Below, in pieces: positions 16,881 to 24,919 of a DNA stretch of 64,000 nucleotides (position 1 is the stretch's first letter; each line of letters opens with the position of its first letter). This stretch comes from BOG-908 sp963850605 (lineage in GTDB: Bacteria > Pseudomonadota > Alphaproteobacteria > Acetobacterales > Acetobacteraceae). The notes below the pieces were generated by a model. That model did no database searches. It was not told the origin of the DNA and worked only from the letters and a program-made list of their open reading frames with translations. The stretch lies in assembly GCA_963850605.1 (NCBI GenBank), contig CAWKLX010000005.1, forward strand, positions 124,001 through 188,000, written 5' to 3'. The translations under genes and the position numbers were made by a program.

Positions 16881-18146
16881 GTGACACGGAGGTTCTGCGT
16901 CCCGCTGGGCGCGGCTTCGGTGCCTGGCTTCAGCATGAATTTCTGACGCGCTACCCGCCCGTCTTTCGTGCGTTGCGTGCCGTTTGGCCGATCCCGCATG
17001 CAGCGGGCTTCGCCTTGGTCACGCGGTACGACGACGTGAGGCAGGTGTTCTTACAGGATTCGTGCTTCGGCGTGCCGTATGCCGAAAACCTCGATCTCAT
17101 CATGGGTGGCGATAAATTCTTTCTGGGGATGGGGGACACGCCCGATTACCGTCGCGACACGGCGGCCATGCGCGAGGTGGTGCGGGCCGGCGATTTGCCG
17201 CACTTGGCTGACGAGAGCGCGCAGGCCGCCGACCGCATACTGGACGCAGCCGGCGGGAGGATTGAGGTGGTGGAGTATACGCGGCAGATCACGTTCGACG
17301 TGCTGTGCCGGTATTTTGGGATTGTCTTGCCCTCATCGGGCGACTTGCGAGTATGGGCGACACGGCTGTTCGAGTTCCAGTTCACCTATTCGGGGAAATT
17401 CGGCGCGGATGTGGCCGATCCAGTTGTATCAGGCCGCAGCCCGCATGGCGCCACTGTTGCGCGCGCATGTGGATGGTCTGATTGCCGTGCGCCGCGCGTC
17501 ACAGGCTGGTCCGGACGACGTGCTGGGCCGTGCGCTCGCGCGGCAGGCCCAAGGTGGGGGCGAGGGCTTTTCCGACGCAAAGATCAGGTGCGCGCTGATC
17601 GGCTTTCTGGTGGGTGGCCTGCCGCAGCCGCCGATGGTGTTGCCGCAAGCGCTTGAGCAGATATTGCAGCGGCCGCGCAGCCTGGTCGAGGCGGAAGCCG
17701 CCGCACGCGCTGGGGACACGGATACGGTTGCAAAATACATGTTCGAAGCGTTGCGGTTCGATCCGCTGGCGCCGCTGCTGCAGCGCCGCGTAATCGCGCA
17801 CGCGATGCTGGCGCCGGGCACGCGCCGTCAGACGCATCTGGCGCCGGGGGAAACGGTAGGCGTGTCGTTCGCATCCGCCATGCGCGACCCGCGGCGCGTC
17901 GCCGATCCCGAAGCGTTTCGCACCGACCGGCCGGCCAGCGATTATCTGCATTTTGGTTATGGACTGCATAGTTGTTTTGGTGAGCACATCAACCGCGTGA
18001 TACTGCCAGCCATATTTTCCGCGTTGTTGCGGCGCGGCGTGCGGCGGGCGGACGGGTCCAGGGGGCGGCTCGTCAAGCGCGGGATTTTTGCCGATACGCT
18101 GTGGGTCGATTTCACCCCGATTGCTCCGTCCTCCGCGTCCGCGTAA
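16877..18146 (+). pseudogene. Atypical cytochrome P450, frameshifted (possibly a read error)
   Basis: Starts ATG 16877, overlapping the DyP stop. The first frame (to ~17423) reads WLQHEFLTRYPPVFRALRA and ITFDVLCRYFGI; the rest continues one base shifted from LYQAAARMAPLLRAHVDGLI to 18146. Dropping one base near 17423-17425 (an extra T in GTT would do) yields a ~422-aa P450. The heme loop FGYGLHSCFGEH carries thiolate Cys366, and the K-helix ExxR is present as EALR. The I-helix is odd: ALIGFLVGGLPQPPMVLPQA replaces the usual A/G-G-x-D/E-T-T, so the oxygen-activating acid-alcohol pair is absent. That is seen in peroxygenase-type or isomerase P450s. It may use peroxide, like its DyP neighbour; this is inference. 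Confidence 0.8.
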
Positions 18147-18178
18147 GCACGCGCCCCAGGCTGGTTTGGGAGAGCGGG

Positions 18179-18640
18179 ATGGCGGGGCTGTATTTCGATG
18201 AGCTGAGCGTGGGTCAGGTTTTCAAACATGCGCTGCGTCGCACCATTACCGAAGCCGACAACGTCTTTTTTTCGTGCATGACGCACAACCCGGCGCTGCT
18301 GCATCTCGATGAAGAATATTGCAGAACAGAGACGGAGTTTGGCCGGCGGCTGGTCAACAGCGCGTTGACGCTGGGGTTGATGGTCGGCATTTCAGTGGGC
18401 GACACCACGCTGGGCACGGCGGTCGCGAATTTGGGCTGGGACGAGGTGCGGTTTCCAAAACCGTTGTTCCACGGCGACACTATTCGGATCGAGACCGAGG
18501 TTGCGGAGTTGCGCGAGAGCAAATCGCGGCCGAACGCGGGGATCGTGACGTTCGTGCACCGCGCCTATAACCAGCATGGCGAGCTGGTGGCGCATTGCCG
18601 GCGCTCGGGCCTGCAACTGAAGCGGCCGGCGGCGGTATGA
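18179..18640 (+). CDS. MaoC-like (R)-specific enoyl-CoA hydratase/dehydratase
   Basis: 153 aa from ATG 18179, preceded by GGGAGAGCGGG. Hot-dog fold protein beginning YFDELSVGQVFKHALRRTIT, then ADNVFFSCMTHNPALLHLD, where the Asn/Asp and His around NPALLHLD occupy the MaoC active-site positions. It ends in a strand-rich half including FHGDTIRIETEVAELRESKS. It would add or remove water on an acyl-CoA. Its stop overlaps the start of a CitE/HpcH-type lyase (ATGA), a pairing often seen in malyl-, mesaconyl- or citramalyl-CoA metabolism. The exact substrate is not determinable. Confidence 0.88.
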   Translation: MAGLYFDELSVGQVFKHALRRTITEADNVFFSCMTHNPALLHLDEEYCRTETEFGRRLVNSALTLGLMVGISVGDTTLGTAVANLGWDEVRFPKPLFHGDTIRIETEVAELRESKSRPNAGIVTFVHRAYNQHGELVAHCRRSGLQLKRPAAV

Positions 18641-19527
18641 GGGCGCGGTCCTGGCTGTTCGTGCCCGGTGACAGCGACCGCAAGCTGGCGCGGGCGGAGG
18701 GCGCGGGGGCGGATGCACTGATCCTGGACTTGGAGGATTCGGTGGCGCCGTCGGGCAAGACGGCGGCACGCGAGAAAGTGGCGGCATATCTGGCCAACAG
18801 ACCCGCGGCCGCGCGCGCGTCGCGTTTATGGGTGCGGGTGAATGCCTTGGATGACGGTGCGCTGGGTGATCTGGCGGCTGTCATGCCAGGCGCGCCGGAC
18901 GGTATCGTGCTGCCCAAGTCGCGCGGGCCGGCCGACATGCTGCGGCTGGCGCATTGGCTGGACGCGTTCGAGGCGGCGCACGGCCTGCCGCCCGGATGCA
19001 CCACGACTTTACCCGTGGCGAGCGAAACACCGGCCGCTACGCTGAACCTGGCTGCGTATGCTGAAGCTCGCGTGCCGCGACTGGCGGGGCTGACCTGGGG
19101 TGCAGAGGATTTGTCCACTGCCCTGGGTGCCTCTACCAACCGGGCGGCGGACGGGGGTTTTGCGCCCGCCTACCAGTATGCGCGGACCGCTACCCTGCTG
19201 GCCGCCCGCGCCGCCGGCGTTCTGGCCATAGATACGCTGCACGCCGATTTTCGCGATGCGGCCGGGCTGGAGGCGGGGTGCCGGGCGGCGTCCTCCGAAG
19301 GGTTCGATGGGCGCCTGGCCATTCACCCCGACCAGGTTGCCGTCATCAATGCGGCATTCACGCCCAGCCCAGAGGCGGTGGCCTGGGCACGGCGCGTGGT
19401 GGCGATGTTCGCTGCTCAGCCAGGGGCCGGGGTGGTCGGGCTGGACGGGCGAATGCTGGATGTGCCGCATCTGAAGCAGGCGCGGGCGGTATTGCTCAAC
19501 GCGGAGGCAACCGGTCGGCTCGAGTGA
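18637..19527 (+). CDS. HpcH/HpaI aldolase (CitE-like CoA lyase or malyl-CoA thioesterase)
   Basis: 296 aa, start ATG 18637 overlapping the MaoC stop. The TIM-barrel CitE signature is clear: RSWLFVPGDSDRKLARAEG, GADALILDLEDSVAP with acidic metal residues, WVRVNALDDG, DGIVLPKS, TWGAEDLSTALGA and GRLAIHPDQVAVINAAF. It is likely to cleave or hydrolyse (S)-malyl-CoA or citramalyl-CoA type substrates. The length fits CitE/Mcl2 (about 290) better than malate-synthase-related proteins. It forms a two-gene operon with the MaoC gene, after the DyP/P450 cluster. Confidence 0.9.
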   Translation: MRARSWLFVPGDSDRKLARAEGAGADALILDLEDSVAPSGKTAAREKVAAYLANRPAAARASRLWVRVNALDDGALGDLAAVMPGAPDGIVLPKSRGPADMLRLAHWLDAFEAAHGLPPGCTTTLPVASETPAATLNLAAYAEARVPRLAGLTWGAEDLSTALGASTNRAADGGFAPAYQYARTATLLAARAAGVLAIDTLHADFRDAAGLEAGCRAASSEGFDGRLAIHPDQVAVINAAFTPSPEAVAWARRVVAMFAAQPGAGVVGLDGRMLDVPHLKQARAVLLNAEATGRLE

Positions 19528-19612
19528 GCAGGCCGTAGGCTCCTGCCTCGTGCCCTGCGCCGTGGATCGCCTGTTCGGCCGCGTTCGGGGCGATCGGAGG
19601 AGCCCATCGATT

Positions 19613-19718
19613 TAGAGCATGATCCGTTCGCATTGGCTCACGGCTCAAGCTCTAGCTTATTGTTTGGCGAGCATCTTTATCCGACCGAACGATAACCGTT
19701 CGGTCGAATGATGCTCTA
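19613..19718. repeat. MITE-like palindromic repeat element
   Basis: A non-coding element of about 106 bases bounded by TAGAGCAT (19613-19620) and its inverse ATGCTCTA (19711-19718). Inside are a second GAGCAT (19669-19674 region) and a perfect ten-base inverted repeat CGACCGAACG / CGTTCGGTCG around 19682-19706. The TAGAGCATGATCC-type end is familiar to me from dispersed small palindromic repeats in alphaproteobacterial genomes. It lies between convergent genes, where such elements collect. Copy number cannot be tested from one copy. Confidence 0.6.
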
Positions 19719-19729
19719 GGTGCGGACGG

Positions 19730-20970
19730 TCACGCGATGCTGGTCGCCGTGAAATGCTCGATGTGGATCGGGGCGTTTGGTTGAGTGATCGCCCAATAAG
19801 CGGCCGAGGCGCCGTTGGGGGACAGGTCGAGAATGACGAAACCGTGGGTGTAGGCGCCGTCCACCGTGCCAAGTGGGACGTCGATCAGGGTTTCGGGTGA
19901 GTCGATGAGGCCCGGGTACCTGGCAAATCCAGCGATGTAGGGACAGGGATGGCGCCGTAGCCGATGTTGCGGCCGGCTGCGAGGCCTCCATAGGGGGCGT
20001 AGAGGCGCAGGCGGTGTTCGTGGCCCCAGAACCAGGCGTGAATTGGGCCGGATGCTTGCAGGCGGCTCAGGCTGGCCATGAGGTTGGGGTTTTGCGGGCT
20101 GCGGTTCGCGCGCGCGCCGATCTGGCGGAAGGCGGAGAACGGTTCGTGATGGGTCAGGAAGATGGTCAAGCCCTGAAACCCGTTCAGCTTGTCGGCGTGC
20201 CAGGCTTCTTCGGCGGGGTCGAGGTGGGTCAGCGCTGTGGTTTCGTCAAACGGGTTGGCATCGTTCAGGCCGGTGTCAGCGCCCAGGATTTGCCAGGATT
20301 GGTCGGGGCTGCGAAGGCAAAAATAGCTGGCGGGCTGGCCGATGCGTTGTAGCAGGGCGTAGTAGCCGGCGCCGCCGCTATAGGTGTCGTGGTTGCCGCA
20401 CAGGGTGAAGAGGCGGGTGGCGGGCAGGGCTTCTCGCATGGGGCCAAGGAAGTGCGCCTGGCATTCGGTTTCGGTGCCGGAATAGTAGATGTCGCCGAGG
20501 TGGATGACAGCGTCCGGTGACTGGGCGGCGAGCAGGGCCAGCACGCGTCGGGCTTCGTCGGTGCCTGTACCCCAATCCGAGAGCAGGGCGACCCGCATGG
20601 TGGGGCCAGGGGCAGGGATGACGAAGTCGGCCAGCGATGTGTGGCGGAGGTAAGGGACGGTGGGTGGGCGGCCAGCCTGCAGATAAGTGGCGGCGTAGCG
20701 GATAAGGGTTTCGGCCCAGAGCGGGTCGCATTCGGAGAAGCTGAGGCGGTTTTGCAGGAGCAGCGCTTCGTCGTGGTTGCCGGCGGCCAGCGCTTCCAGG
20801 AGTTGCAGGCCGAGATGGGCGCAGGTTAACGCCGGCGAGGGGATTTCGGCGGGTGGGATTTGCGCGGTTCGAATGCCGACCACGTGATTGGCGGCGGCCG
20901 GGTTTATGCCGGCGGACGCGGATTGAAAGAGGGAGAGGATCGGGTCGCGCGCGGTGTGGAAGGCGGTCAT
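19730..20970 (-). pseudogene. Calcineurin-like metallophosphatase, frameshifted near the C-terminus (possibly a read error)
   Basis: Minus-strand gene starting ATG 20970. The catalytic core is intact in the first frame: MRVALLSDWGTG, VIHLGDIYYSG, TLCGNHDTYSG, IFLTHHEPFSAF and WFWGHEHRLRL, giving all dimetal ligands of a purple-acid-phosphatase/Icc-like enzyme. The first frame ends at 19885 after TRASSTHPKP. From about 19920 another minus frame continues YPGLIDSPETLIDVPLGTVD to a stop at 19730-19732, adding ~60 plausible residues (GFVILDLSPNGASAAYWAI). Inserting one base near 19917-19922 joins them into ~413 aa. An all-helical N-terminal region of ~120 residues precedes the phosphatase domain. 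The substrate is unknown. Confidence 0.75.
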
Positions 20971-21036
20971 TGGGGCTGAGGTCTCGCCACATCACCACCC
21001 AACCCTCTCCCAAGGAAAGAGGACGTCATTCGCAAA

Positions 21037-21068
21037 AGTTCTTTGGTTTTTTCTTTCAAGAAAGAACT
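21037..21068 (-). terminator. Hairpin downstream of the aldehyde dehydrogenase gene
   Basis: AGTTCTTT (21037-21044) pairs with AAAGAACT (21061-21068) around a T-rich loop. On the minus strand it follows the ALDH stop by about ten bases and is followed by TTTTG, fitting a factor-independent terminator. Similar AAAGTTCTTTGG-type repeats are common between genes in Acetobacteraceae. Confidence 0.5.
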
Positions 21069-21078
21069 GCTTTCTTCC

Positions 21079-22515
21079 TTACTCAGCCGCCACCGCCGCG
21101 TAACCAATCTCCGCTTTCGTCTCCAAAAACTCCCCAAACGCGAGATCACCCCACTCACGCCCGTTGCCGGACTGCTTGTACCCGCCGAATGGGGCCATGA
21201 TGTCCATGCCGGCGGTGTTGATATTCACCTGGCCGGCGCGCAGCCGGCTGGCCACATGGCGAAGTTGCGCCGGATCCTTGCCCTGGACGTAGGCGGCCAG
21301 GCCGTAGGGTGTGTCGTTGGCGATGCGTATTGCTTCGTCCACGGTATCGTAGCCGAGGATAGCCACGACTGGTCCGAAGATTTCCTCGCGGGCGATGGTC
21401 ATGTCGTTGGTGACGCCGGCGAACACGGTGGGTTTGACGTAGTAGCCGGTTTCCAGACCTTCGGGTTTACCCGGACCGCCGGCGACGAGTTGCGCGCCTT
21501 CGTCGATGCCTTTTTGAATCAAACCCTGGATCTTGTTCCACTGGGTTTCGCTGACGACGGGGCCGAGTTCGGCGTTGCCGTTGGGGTCGCCCACGGTGGT
21601 GCTTTCGGCGGCGGTACGGGCGATGTCGATCACCTGTGGCATCAGGTGATGCGGGGCCAGCATGCGGGTGGGGGCGTTGCAGGACTGGCCGGTGTTCTGC
21701 ATCACGTGCTTCACGCCGCTGGTCACAGCGCGTTTCAGGTCGGCATCGGCCAGGATGATGTTGGGGGATTTGCCGCCCAACTCCTGATGCACGCGCTTGA
21801 CGGTTGCCGCGGCCGCTTTGGCCACTTCGATGCCCGCGCGGGTTGATCCGGTGAAGCTGACCAGGTCGATGTCGGGGTGCGCGCTGATCGCGGCGCCCAC
21901 GCCTGGGCCGTCGCCATTGACCATGTTGAATACGCCGGGGGGCACGCCGGCCTCGTGCAGGATCTCGGCCAGGATCCAGGCGCTGAAGGGCGCGATTTCG
22001 CTGGGTTTCAGCACCATCGTGCAGCCCACGGCCAGCGCGGGCGCGACTTTGCAGGCGATCTGGTTGATCGGCCAGTTCCACGGCGTGATGAAGCCGCAAA
22101 CGCCGATCGGCTCGCGGGCGATGAGCGTGGTGCCGCGCATTTCCTCGAAAACGTAATTCTGCAGAATGCCCTGGGCCGCCTGAAAATGGCCGATGCCGAT
22201 GGCAGCCTGCGCGTTCTGCGAGAGCGAGACGGGGGCGCCCATTTCTTCGGTGATGGCGGCAGCCATGTCGTTGTAGCGCGCCTTGTAGACGTCGATGATA
22301 CGGCCGAGCAGGGCCAGGCGGTCTTCCCGCGTGGTGTGGGCGAAACTTTCGAAGGCGCGGCGGGCTGCCTTGACGGCGTGGTCGACGTCGGTGGCGGTGC
22401 CGAGGCTGATGGTGCCGCAGGGGCGTTCGGTGGCGGGGTTAATGACGTCCAGAGCGTTTGGGGCGGCAGGGTTCACCCAGGCGCCATCGATGTAGAATTT
22501 CGTGTAGTCGCGCAT
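21079..22515 (-). CDS. NAD(P)-dependent aldehyde dehydrogenase
   Basis: 478 aa from ATG 22515. ALDH superfamily features: FITPWNWPINQIACKVAPAL and VLKPSEIAPFSAW for cofactor binding, FTGSTRAGIEVAKAA, the general base in VHQELGGKSPNIIL, and the nucleophile in NTGQSCNAPTRML (Cys279). The C-terminal PFGGYKQSGNGREWGDLAFG is also standard. It oxidises an aldehyde to the acid, substrate undetermined. It is divergent from the glutathione-dependent formaldehyde dehydrogenase gene across a 153-base gap, so the two may share a regulatory region and a role in aldehyde detoxification. Confidence 0.92.
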   Translation of the reverse strand: MRDYTKFYIDGAWVNPAAPNALDVINPATERPCGTISLGTATDVDHAVKAARRAFESFAHTTREDRLALLGRIIDVYKARYNDMAAAITEEMGAPVSLSQNAQAAIGIGHFQAAQGILQNYVFEEMRGTTLIAREPIGVCGFITPWNWPINQIACKVAPALAVGCTMVLKPSEIAPFSAWILAEILHEAGVPPGVFNMVNGDGPGVGAAISAHPDIDLVSFTGSTRAGIEVAKAAAATVKRVHQELGGKSPNIILADADLKRAVTSGVKHVMQNTGQSCNAPTRMLAPHHLMPQVIDIARTAAESTTVGDPNGNAELGPVVSETQWNKIQGLIQKGIDEGAQLVAGGPGKPEGLETGYYVKPTVFAGVTNDMTIAREEIFGPVVAILGYDTVDEAIRIANDTPYGLAAYVQGKDPAQLRHVASRLRAGQVNINTAGMDIMAPFGGYKQSGNGREWGDLAFGEFLETKAEIGYAAVAAE

Positions 22516-22668
22516 GGTTGGTGGCTCCCTTCGATGTTGGCCGGAAGTTAGGGCTGCGGGGGCGCGGTGGCCAGGGGGGCGTCAATCGGGACGAAAGTGG
22601 GGGGCGCGGGGTCTGTGCCAGGGCCGGCCGCGGGCTTAGGGTGCGGCGTTTGCTATGGGGGATGGGGT

Positions 22669-23778
22669 ATGGACGTTCGTGCGGCTGTGGCGTGGGAGGC
22701 GGGCAAGCCGCTGAGCATCGAGACGGTGCAGCTGGAAGGGCCGCGGGCCGGCGAGGTGCTGGTGGAGATCAAGGCGACCGGCATCTGCCACACCGACAAA
22801 TATACTTTGTCGGGCGCGGATTCCGAGGGGCTATTCCCGTGCATCCTGGGGCATGAGGGCGCGGGCGTTGTGGTGGATGTAGGGCCTGGGGTGACGAGCG
22901 TGGCCCGGGGCGATCACGTGATTCCGCTCTACACGCCGGAATGCCGGCAGTGCAAAAGCTGCCTGAGCCGCAAGACGAATCTCTGCACGGCTATACGCGC
23001 CACGCAGGGAAAAGGCGTGATGCCAGACGGGACGAGCCGGTTCAGCCACCAGGGCAAGCCCATTTATCACTACATGGGATGTTCGACGTTCGCGAACTAC
23101 ACAGTGTTGCCCGAGATCGCGTTGGCGAAGGTGCGGACGGACGCACCGTTCGAGAAGATCTGTTATATCGGCTGCGGTGTCACCACCGGCGTGGGTGCGG
23201 TGATCTACACGGCCAAGGCGGTACCCGGCGACAATGTTGTCGTGTTCGGTCTGGGCGGGATTGGTCTGAACGTGGTCCAGGGCGCGCGCATTGCGGGCGC
23301 CGACATGATCGTGGGGGTGGATATCAACCCTGGGCGGCGGGCGCTCGCGGAGAAATTCGGCATGACGCATTTCGTCAACCCGAAGGAGATCGCGGGCGAC
23401 GTGGTGCCGCATCTGGTGGAGCTGACCGGCGGCGGCGCCGACCACAGTTTCGAATGCGTGGGCAACACGACGCTAATGCGGCAGGCGCTGGAATGCGCGC
23501 ATCGCGGCTGGGGAAAGAGCACGATCATCGGCGTGGCCGCCTCAGGCCAGGAGATTTCGACGCGGCCGTTCCAATTGGTGACGGGCCGGGTGTGGCAGGG
23601 CAGCGCGTTCGGCGGTGCACGGGGCCGCACCGACACGCCGCGCATGGTCGAATGGTACATGGACAAGAAGATCAACATCGATGACCTGATCACGCATGTT
23701 CTGCCGCTGGAGAAGATCAACGAGGGTTTCGAGTTGATGACGCGCGGCGAGAGCATTCGCAGCGTCGTGGTGTACTGA
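22669..23778 (+). CDS. frmA: S-(hydroxymethyl)glutathione dehydrogenase / class III alcohol dehydrogenase
   Basis: 369 aa from ATG 22669. It oxidises the glutathione adduct of formaldehyde to S-formylglutathione with NAD. It starts MDVRAAVAWEAGKPLSIETV. Catalytic zinc ligands occur in ATGICHTDKYTLSG and ILGHEGAGVVVDVG; the structural zinc cluster is ECRQCKSCLSRKTNLC. The Rossmann motif is VFGLGGIGLNVVQGA, and ICYIGCGVTTGVGAV is diagnostic of class III enzymes. The next gene, three bases on, is S-formylglutathione hydrolase, completing the pathway to formate. The symbol is family-based (also called adhC or flhA). Confidence 0.95.
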   Translation: MDVRAAVAWEAGKPLSIETVQLEGPRAGEVLVEIKATGICHTDKYTLSGADSEGLFPCILGHEGAGVVVDVGPGVTSVARGDHVIPLYTPECRQCKSCLSRKTNLCTAIRATQGKGVMPDGTSRFSHQGKPIYHYMGCSTFANYTVLPEIALAKVRTDAPFEKICYIGCGVTTGVGAVIYTAKAVPGDNVVVFGLGGIGLNVVQGARIAGADMIVGVDINPGRRALAEKFGMTHFVNPKEIAGDVVPHLVELTGGGADHSFECVGNTTLMRQALECAHRGWGKSTIIGVAASGQEISTRPFQLVTGRVWQGSAFGGARGRTDTPRMVEWYMDKKINIDDLITHVLPLEKINEGFELMTRGESIRSVVVY

Positions 23779-23780
23779 GC

Positions 23781-24626
23781 GTGGCTTTGGAAAAAGTCAG
23801 CGAGAGTTTGTGTTTCGGTGGCCGGCTGGGCGTGTATGCGCACCAGTCGATAGAGACCCGGACGCGCATGAGTTTGTCTGTATATCTGCCGCCGGCTGCC
23901 GAACACGGGCCGTGTCCTGCGCTGTATTATCTGGCGGGGTTAACCTGCACGCAGGATACGTTCGTGCAGAAAGCGGGGGCACAGCGCCTGGCTGCCGAGC
24001 TGGGGCTGCTCCTTGTGGCGCCCGACACCAGTCCGCGTGGGGCCGGCATTCCTGGCGAGGACACCGACTGGGATTTTGGGACGGGTGCCGGGTTCTATCT
24101 AGATGCGACCGAGGCGCCATGGTCGGCCAATTATCGCATGGGCAGTTATGTCAACGATGAACTGCCGGCGTTGATTGCGGAGAATTTTCCGATACGGGCG
24201 GGTGCGGCCGGCATCATGGGGCATTCTATGGGAGGACACGGAGCGCTGGTGTCGGCGTTGCGTCATCCTGGCCGCTGGCAGTCCGTATCGGCTTTGGCGC
24301 CCATTTGTCATCCCGTGGATGTACCTTGGGGCGAAAAAGCGTTCGGGAATTATCTAGGCCCGGATCGTGCGCATTGGGCGGAGTACGACGCCAGCGTGCT
24401 AATGACGCGTGCGGCGTTTCCCGGGCCGGTGCTGGTGGATCAAGGATTGAGCGACCAGTTTCTGCCGACGCAGTTGCGACCTGAAGCTTTGGAGGCGGCG
24501 GCGCATCAGTCGGGACAGGTGCTGCATTTGCGGCGCCATGCAGGGTATGACCACTCGTACTGGTTCATTCAGACGGTGATAGAGGATCATTTGCGGCATC
24601 ATGCGGCCCAGCTGGAAACAGCATAA
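23781..24626 (+). CDS. fghA: S-formylglutathione hydrolase
   Basis: 281 aa esterase-D family enzyme that hydrolyses S-formylglutathione to formate and glutathione. It starts at GTG 23781, three bases after the dehydrogenase stop. The family N-terminus MALEKVSESLCFGGRLGVYAH is clear, as are PALYYLAGLTCTQDTFVQKA and APDTSPRGAGIPGED. The nucleophile elbow GHSMGGHGAL gives Ser149; Asp (DQGLSDQFL) and His (GYDHSYWFI) complete the triad. It forms a two-gene formaldehyde-detoxification operon. Confidence 0.95.
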   Translation: MALEKVSESLCFGGRLGVYAHQSIETRTRMSLSVYLPPAAEHGPCPALYYLAGLTCTQDTFVQKAGAQRLAAELGLLLVAPDTSPRGAGIPGEDTDWDFGTGAGFYLDATEAPWSANYRMGSYVNDELPALIAENFPIRAGAAGIMGHSMGGHGALVSALRHPGRWQSVSALAPICHPVDVPWGEKAFGNYLGPDRAHWAEYDASVLMTRAAFPGPVLVDQGLSDQFLPTQLRPEALEAAAHQSGQVLHLRRHAGYDHSYWFIQTVIEDHLRHHAAQLETA

Positions 24627-24919
24627 ACGCGGACTTCATTGGGGGCTGTGGGTAAGTGGCCCGCCGAAGCAAATGCCAAGACGTTCGCGCAGGCGGCCCG
24701 CCTATCACGGCGCGGGTCACGCACATTGCTCGCTGGTTCGAGGTAGCAAGCGACTTGGTGACGAGGGGCGACGGCCTGTCCCGACAACGGAAACCGGGTC
24801 GGCAGCGGTTCGAGAAAGACGGGAGAGATCGGGGCGGTTACAACCAGCAAGTTATTGCCAGGCTCGTGCCCCATCGCATGGTGGCCGGGGCGCAAGAAGG
24901 CAGGCGCGTCCGTGGGTCA
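24627..24919. other. Gap between convergent fghA and M3 peptidase genes
   Basis: 293 bases between the ends of two convergent genes. Short open frames exist on both strands (for example 24656-24955 on plus) but have no ribosome-binding site and no recognisable family, so I treat the stretch as non-coding. No clear stem with a T-run was found, though a bidirectional terminator would be expected. Confidence 0.4.
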
